64,000 nt of DNA, taken from Prosopocoilus inquinatus. Taxonomy: Eukaryota > Arthropoda > Insecta > Coleoptera > Lucanidae. Shown piece after piece: positions 59,641-64,000 of this stretch. The notes beneath the pieces were generated by a model. The model saw nothing but the letters and a program-made list of their open reading frames with translations, made no database searches and was not told the DNA's origin. The DNA is taken from assembly GCA_036172665.1 (NCBI GenBank), contig CM069877.1, forward strand, positions 23,585,001 to 23,649,000. Reading direction: 5' to 3'. The stretch's first letter is position 1. The number at the start of each line of letters is the position of its first letter. Made by a program: the position numbers and the translations under genes.

Positions 59641-60895
59641 GTATACGTGTGTGGGAGCGTAATTTTTTATTTTTGCGATTGGGTCCTTTGACCTCGGGGT
59701 TCAGCAAAGGACCTCTGAAGTTTAAAGAATTCTTGGAATTCGGTCGTGCACTCCCGTGATAAGATGTTCTTGATGGGTTTACTCTTTCTCTACATTCAGG
59801 AGCATACTGTCCCATTCTCGAACACTTGAAACACTTTACTTGTTTCTTAAATTCTTGCTGTCTTCTTTCGTCATATCTCGGGTAATAATTAGGTTTCCTT
59901 TCTTGGTAATTATTATTTCCGTAATTCCTCCCGTAGCTCCTTGCGTATTGCTTTTGACGGTTTATGTTTACTTGAGAAGAAACTTGTTGGCTTGGTGCTC
60001 CATTTGAGTGTTCACCTTGGTATGTTACTCTCCTTGAATGCTCGTTCCTATCCGCTTCTCTCTGTGGTTCTTCCCTTCTAACCGTTGTTCCTCTTGCTCT
60101 TTCATTATATTGCATGCCTCCTTCGTCCGCGAACTTTTCTCCTTCGGGAAATCTATTGTTCCTAACAGGAAATCTGTTCCTGCCTTCTGGGAGATAGTTG
60201 GTTGCTTCGGCATATCGAGCTCTTTTTAAATATTCGGGTCGGTAATCCCTTTGATTACTTGTGTTTTCCTCATAATAAAACGTTTCCTCCGGGTTTTCTT
60301 CTTCTAAATTTTCTGTTTCCTGATTTGTAATGTAGAGGTCGTTCAGCCTCCTCATTTGCTTGAGCATTCTCCCGCTCGTTTCGGCTTGTTGGTTTGGTTC
60401 AACGAGAGCCAGGTTTTCTTCTAGGAGCTTCTTTCCTGCTCTCTTAACACGAATTGAGAAATTCTCTACCCCTTCACGAGGTGCTTGTGTACATCGTTGG
60501 AGCATTAAATATGCTTCGCCTGGTAGTATCTTCCGATCATAACGCTTCGTCAAGGCTGCTTTAAACTCATCGTATGTTAGGTTAGACGACAGTAGATGAG
60601 ATTCCAGCTCAATATATCGAAAGGCTTCTCCTTTTAATTGGTATCTTGCCACTGCCAGGGTTTGTTGCTCAATCCAAGCGTCGATATCCGCTCTTTGGCG
60701 TAGCTTCAGAAAGAATTCTCGTATGTTTTCCCCAGGTTTTCCCGAAAACTCTGGTAGGCCCACAAGGGTCTGCCCAATAGTCCTAAGACCAGTTAAGTCC
60801 ATTGCCGGTGGTTGCTGCATATTATTAATGCCATCCACAGGGAGAATAACTGCTTCATGTGTAATGTTATCCGTCGCACTTGCTTCTTCAGCCAT
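59585..60895 (-). CDS. Gypsy B Gag
   Basis: 436 codons. The capsid-like region covers residues 30-190 (LPEFSGKPGENIREFFLKLRQRADIDAW, YQLKGEAFRYIE, YDEFKAALTKRYDRK). An Arg/Asn/Tyr-rich low-complexity stretch and one zinc knuckle follow (CFKCSRMGQYAPEC), in which the usual histidine is Gln, so zinc binding is doubtful. A basic tail (KGPNRKNKKLRSHTRIRSKRK) ends at a TAG overlapping the protease region. The start at 60895 is the first ATG after a 1.1-kb leader. Confidence 0.88.
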   Translation of the reverse strand: MAEEASATDNITHEAVILPVDGINNMQQPPAMDLTGLRTIGQTLVGLPEFSGKPGENIREFFLKLRQRADIDAWIEQQTLAVARYQLKGEAFRYIELESHLLSSNLTYDEFKAALTKRYDRKILPGEAYLMLQRCTQAPREGVENFSIRVKRAGKKLLEENLALVEPNQQAETSGRMLKQMRRLNDLYITNQETENLEEENPEETFYYEENTSNQRDYRPEYLKRARYAEATNYLPEGRNRFPVRNNRFPEGEKFADEGGMQYNERARGTTVRREEPQREADRNEHSRRVTYQGEHSNGAPSQQVSSQVNINRQKQYARSYGRNYGNNNYQERKPNYYPRYDERRQQEFKKQVKCFKCSRMGQYAPECRERVNPSRTSYHGSARPNSKNSLNFRGPLLNPEVKGPNRKNKKLRSHTRIRSKRKEISVLSYRKYEVT

Positions 60896-62055
60896 TTTTT
60901 AAAATTTATTTAATATTCACTTTAAATACTACACGAAACAAAATAAAACAAAAATCACTGAAATTCAATTAATCACAACACAAACTTTTCGCTTAAATTC
61001 ATTGATGGCTTCGATTAGATTTCAATTTACACTATGAATCCTCACAAAAAAAAATATAAAACTTGATTAATCACTTAACGAACACTTAACTGAATAATTC
61101 CTATTTAGGAAAAATAAAATTTTGAACGGGAACGTAACAAAACAAAAACAAAGAATGAGAAATCATTAATGCGTAAGACGTTTTAAAATGAATTATAAAA
61201 AAAAATTAATTGATGCAAAACTTTATTTATGATTACTGTAAAAGGGTAAGTTTCCATAAAACAATCAAAAAAATTAAATAAAATTTAAAACAAAAGGAGT
61301 ATCGTTTGTGAGTAAAACTATCAATTTAAAAAAATTTGTAATAAAAAAAAATAAAAATATAAAAAAAAGAAATTTTTCCAAACAAAATTTTTACCGCAAT
61401 AACTGAATTAATAAATTTACTGAGACTGCGGAAGAAAAGAAAAGAGAAAATAAAATAAAGTTAAACGTTTCCTTTTTAATAACAGAACAAAATATTTGGG
61501 TGCGCATTACTTTATGACCGTCCCCTGTAGATAGTACTCGAATTAATTCTGGTTCCGCGGCGCATAACTTATTCGCTGTACCTTGTAGATATACCTTTCG
61601 GGCGTCGCATACAAATACGTGAAGCGTCGCGCTGCAACGGCTGCAATTTACAAATGGCGCTGACTGGATTCTCGCAGTTCGCTCGTCCGCAATTTGCTTC
61701 AACACTTCAAAATTATAGGCAACAAAACAAAACAAAATATTTATGTACTTTAAAGTGACTGCAATTTTGTTTTTGAACGTTATTAAAATTTATTAGCAAA
61801 GTTATCATATGGACGCACCTATCAATTAAACATAACACATTAACAACAAATAAACAAATAGCAAGACAACAGAAAATATTACTGTATACGCATTCTAAGC
61901 CCATGTCCTTTTTTAACAATTAATTTATTTTGACAATAATTTCTTGAAAATAAAACGTGAATAACCAGTAAATAAAACATTTCCTAGGACAAATCCCACA
62001 CGTACTGCAAACAATTTGTAATCCAATAATTAATCCCACACCGCTGGCACCAATT
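60896..62055 (-). other. Gypsy B leader with primer site
   Basis: AT-rich leader between the 5' LTR and gag. TGGTGCCAGCGGTGTGGG on the minus strand (62052-62035), three bases from the LTR, is the likely primer site; I could not assign its tRNA. Short open frames here show no known domain. Confidence 0.55.
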
Positions 62056-63342
62056 TGTAGACGCGGCCTTTCTGGGTGAAGGAGCCATATTAAATGAGGG
62101 ATTAATTTTTTTAATACAAGAATTAAAAGAAAATTTCTATTCATGATCACTACGCTGCCACCACCGATGCGTTCATTAATGGCTCATGGGGCACCGGCCC
62201 AAAATAAAGAATAAAATAATATTAATTAAAGAAATGGAAATTTTTACCCTCACGTAATTAATGGGCTCTCTTTCCCTTGGCTTTAAAATCGGAAGCGTTA
62301 GTTCTTGGGTCTAGAACTGTACCAGTATATTATTTAATTAAGAATGAAAACTGAATTAACGTACCCAATTACTTATTCGACAATAAAATAAAATAAAAGT
62401 CGCATATAGATTAAAAAGAAAAAAAAAAGAAGGGTTTATTAACCACCTTGATTATAGGCATATCAAATCAGAACAACAAAACAAAAGATTAACTTAATGA
62501 TAATTTTCTTAGTCTAAAAGGGGAAGAATCCCGGGGATAGGGTTCTTTCCTCGAAATAATCATGCCTTTTCTTAAGGAATAAAAACATTTATCCTACCTG
62601 GTAAACGGGGGAGGACTCTGCAACAGGGATTATTCGACCTGGGGCTATCCGCGGGTTACCGGATCTCTTCGGGAGGAGATGGCTACTCTCTTTCTTGCTG
62701 CACCACTTCCACTCACTCAACCCCTTTTCTTTTCCCTAATTTCAATTCCAACCAAGGATACGTCTTCCCAAAACTGGAGCCCAAGAACGACTGACTTTTT
62801 ACCCCCCTTAATTTTTTTAAGTCAAGTCTCTCTTTGTTTTTGAAAGATAAGTCTTCGCGGTACACATTTAGCCGGCAAGTGGCTCTCTCTCGCGGACAAA
62901 CTATCGTAACACGGGAGTGCGTTAGTAGAGTTGCCTAAGCCGGGGACTTAATCCGCTTTATGCAACGATACTGTCGGCACTTTCTCACGCTCATTATCGC
63001 GTGGGTCGATGTTATCCTAACGTATTGACATAAATATTATTATACTTGACTCTAGAAATGAAAGAGGGTATTCAGTGCATGTTATAACCTAACACCACTA
63101 TCGATAAAGGATCAAGTTACAGAAACAATTAATTTAAAAATTCCAAAAGCACTACGTGCCGGAAATCTCAACTCACACAAAATAATTTAGAACAAAAGAA
63201 ACAATTTAGAATGGTATCGTATCTTCGGAATCGGAAAATAACTTAGAACAAATTACTAGGGATTCGGCCTGTTTACACAAATGCGAGCATAAAAGTTCAC
63301 TTGTCAAGAATAGGTCCCCAGTTATCAAATGTTAGAAAACCA
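62056..63342 (-). repeat. Gypsy B 5' LTR
   Basis: 62056-62805 matches 48598-49352. The outer end was placed at 63342 because CAAA follows there and also precedes the other LTR (48594-48597), fitting a 4-bp TSD. Length about 1.29 kb; the outer boundary is less certain than the inner one. Confidence 0.65.
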
Positions 63343-64000
63343 CAAATGTAATACATAAATAATTGCTTTATTAGTACAAATAACTTTTAGTAGATTTGGA
63401 AAAAAACAATTGGATATTTTTAAGACGAAATACAAAGTGTTGCCAGTTGCTGAGTCTTGATTCGACTGCCCAAGGCTTGAATTGTCATCCGCACTAGCTG
63501 ACGCTTTCTGCTGCCTCAGCGTCTGCCTCTTCCCACACGCTGGTACTTCCCCGGCGAATCTTATCGCAACTATGCTGGCCACACAGGTTTCTCACACGGC
63601 CTCTCCTGACATTTACGTGTCCCCACGTAATAGGGTACATCAGGGTACCAGCTACCTGGGCAACAGGCAATGGGACATTAGAGTCGCAAACGATCAAAAT
63701 ATAACAAAATACTAAAACAGCCAAAAATAGTAATCAGATAAGTAACTAGTGCAGACAACTTGAGGATTCTTGTAGTCTTCCTGAAAATGTACAGTGAACA
63801 CGTGTATGCATACACAGTCAAATATGCGCAATACAAAAAAAATACAAAAATATAATATCTCTCAAAATAATCAAGTCATGATAATCAAATTGATAATAAT
63901 ATTGGAGCTCCATTTTATTTCCAGGTAGGACTAAAAGTACCAGGGTTTTCACCTGCAGTTAGTCCCCCTGCCCAGAGCTCTGTCCCAGAACAAAGTACCA
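63343..64000. other. Unassigned sequence at the window end
   Basis: 63430-63700 is less AT-rich than its surroundings and open for 76-85 codons on the minus strand (63724-63494, 63582-63325) and 77 on plus, without a motif I recognise. It might be part of a host exon or another element. Confidence 0.3.

Noticed and set aside
63325..63724. Host exon encoding overlapping minus-strand ORFs
   Set aside because: Open length is short, both strands are open, and no domain could be recognised; left as unassigned.

Overview
The window looks like insect nuclear DNA from a repeat-rich, AT-rich region. No host protein gene could be recognised with confidence. Almost everything that can be read is transposable-element sequence: Penelope-like, LINE, Gypsy, BEL/Pao, MULE, PIF/Harbinger, mariner-like, pogo/Tigger and P-element-like relics, plus several foldback elements and MITEs. 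The mix of families, the short introns of about 60 bp, the insect-style TATA plus TCAGT promoter in a Gypsy LTR and a tRNA-Tyr-type primer site in the BEL element fit an insect. I cannot name the species or order.

Layout. 0.4-1.9 kb: a minus-strand Penelope-like relic (RT then GIY-YIG) split by a palindromic hammerhead-ribozyme unit. 2-4 kb: a foldback element whose arms carry hammerhead motifs, then a lone hammerhead motif. 4.1-5 kb: the tail of a LINE. 6.1-7.5 kb: a FLYWCH/MULE transposase. 7.9-14.2 kb: MITEs, a Gypsy fragment and a solo LTR holding a mariner-like element with very long inverted repeats. 15.2-18.1 kb: a foldback element with a 75-bp satellite in its loop and three MITEs in one arm. 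18.2-31.9 kb: a second foldback element into which a full-length Gypsy (family A, copy 1), a two-gene Harbinger and a segment with a P-like relic have inserted. 32.6-36.0 and 37.0-43.4 kb: Gypsy A copies 2 and 3. 43.6-48.6 kb: another hammerhead unit, diverged repeats, hairpin-forming tandem repeats and a Tigger relic. 48.6-63.3 kb: a minus-strand Gypsy (family B) interrupted by BEL/Pao sequences and two further hammerhead units.

Two observations stand out. First, both Gypsy families encode a TARG1/OARD1-like macrodomain (ADP-ribose hydrolase fold), but at different places: downstream of integrase and followed by a CCCH zinc finger in family A, and between protease and reverse transcriptase in family B. 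Second, ten or more hammerhead-like motifs in four sequence families are present, mostly as head-to-head palindromes. Three of the units are flanked by 11-13 bp target duplications and a fourth by a 13-bp duplication inside a Gypsy leader. Each family has a very short or self-complementary stem III, as expected of ribozymes that act as dimers. They look like small non-autonomous retroelements moved by Penelope-like machinery.

Coordinates of repeat ends were read by eye from inverted copies, empty sites and target duplications, and may be off by a few bases.
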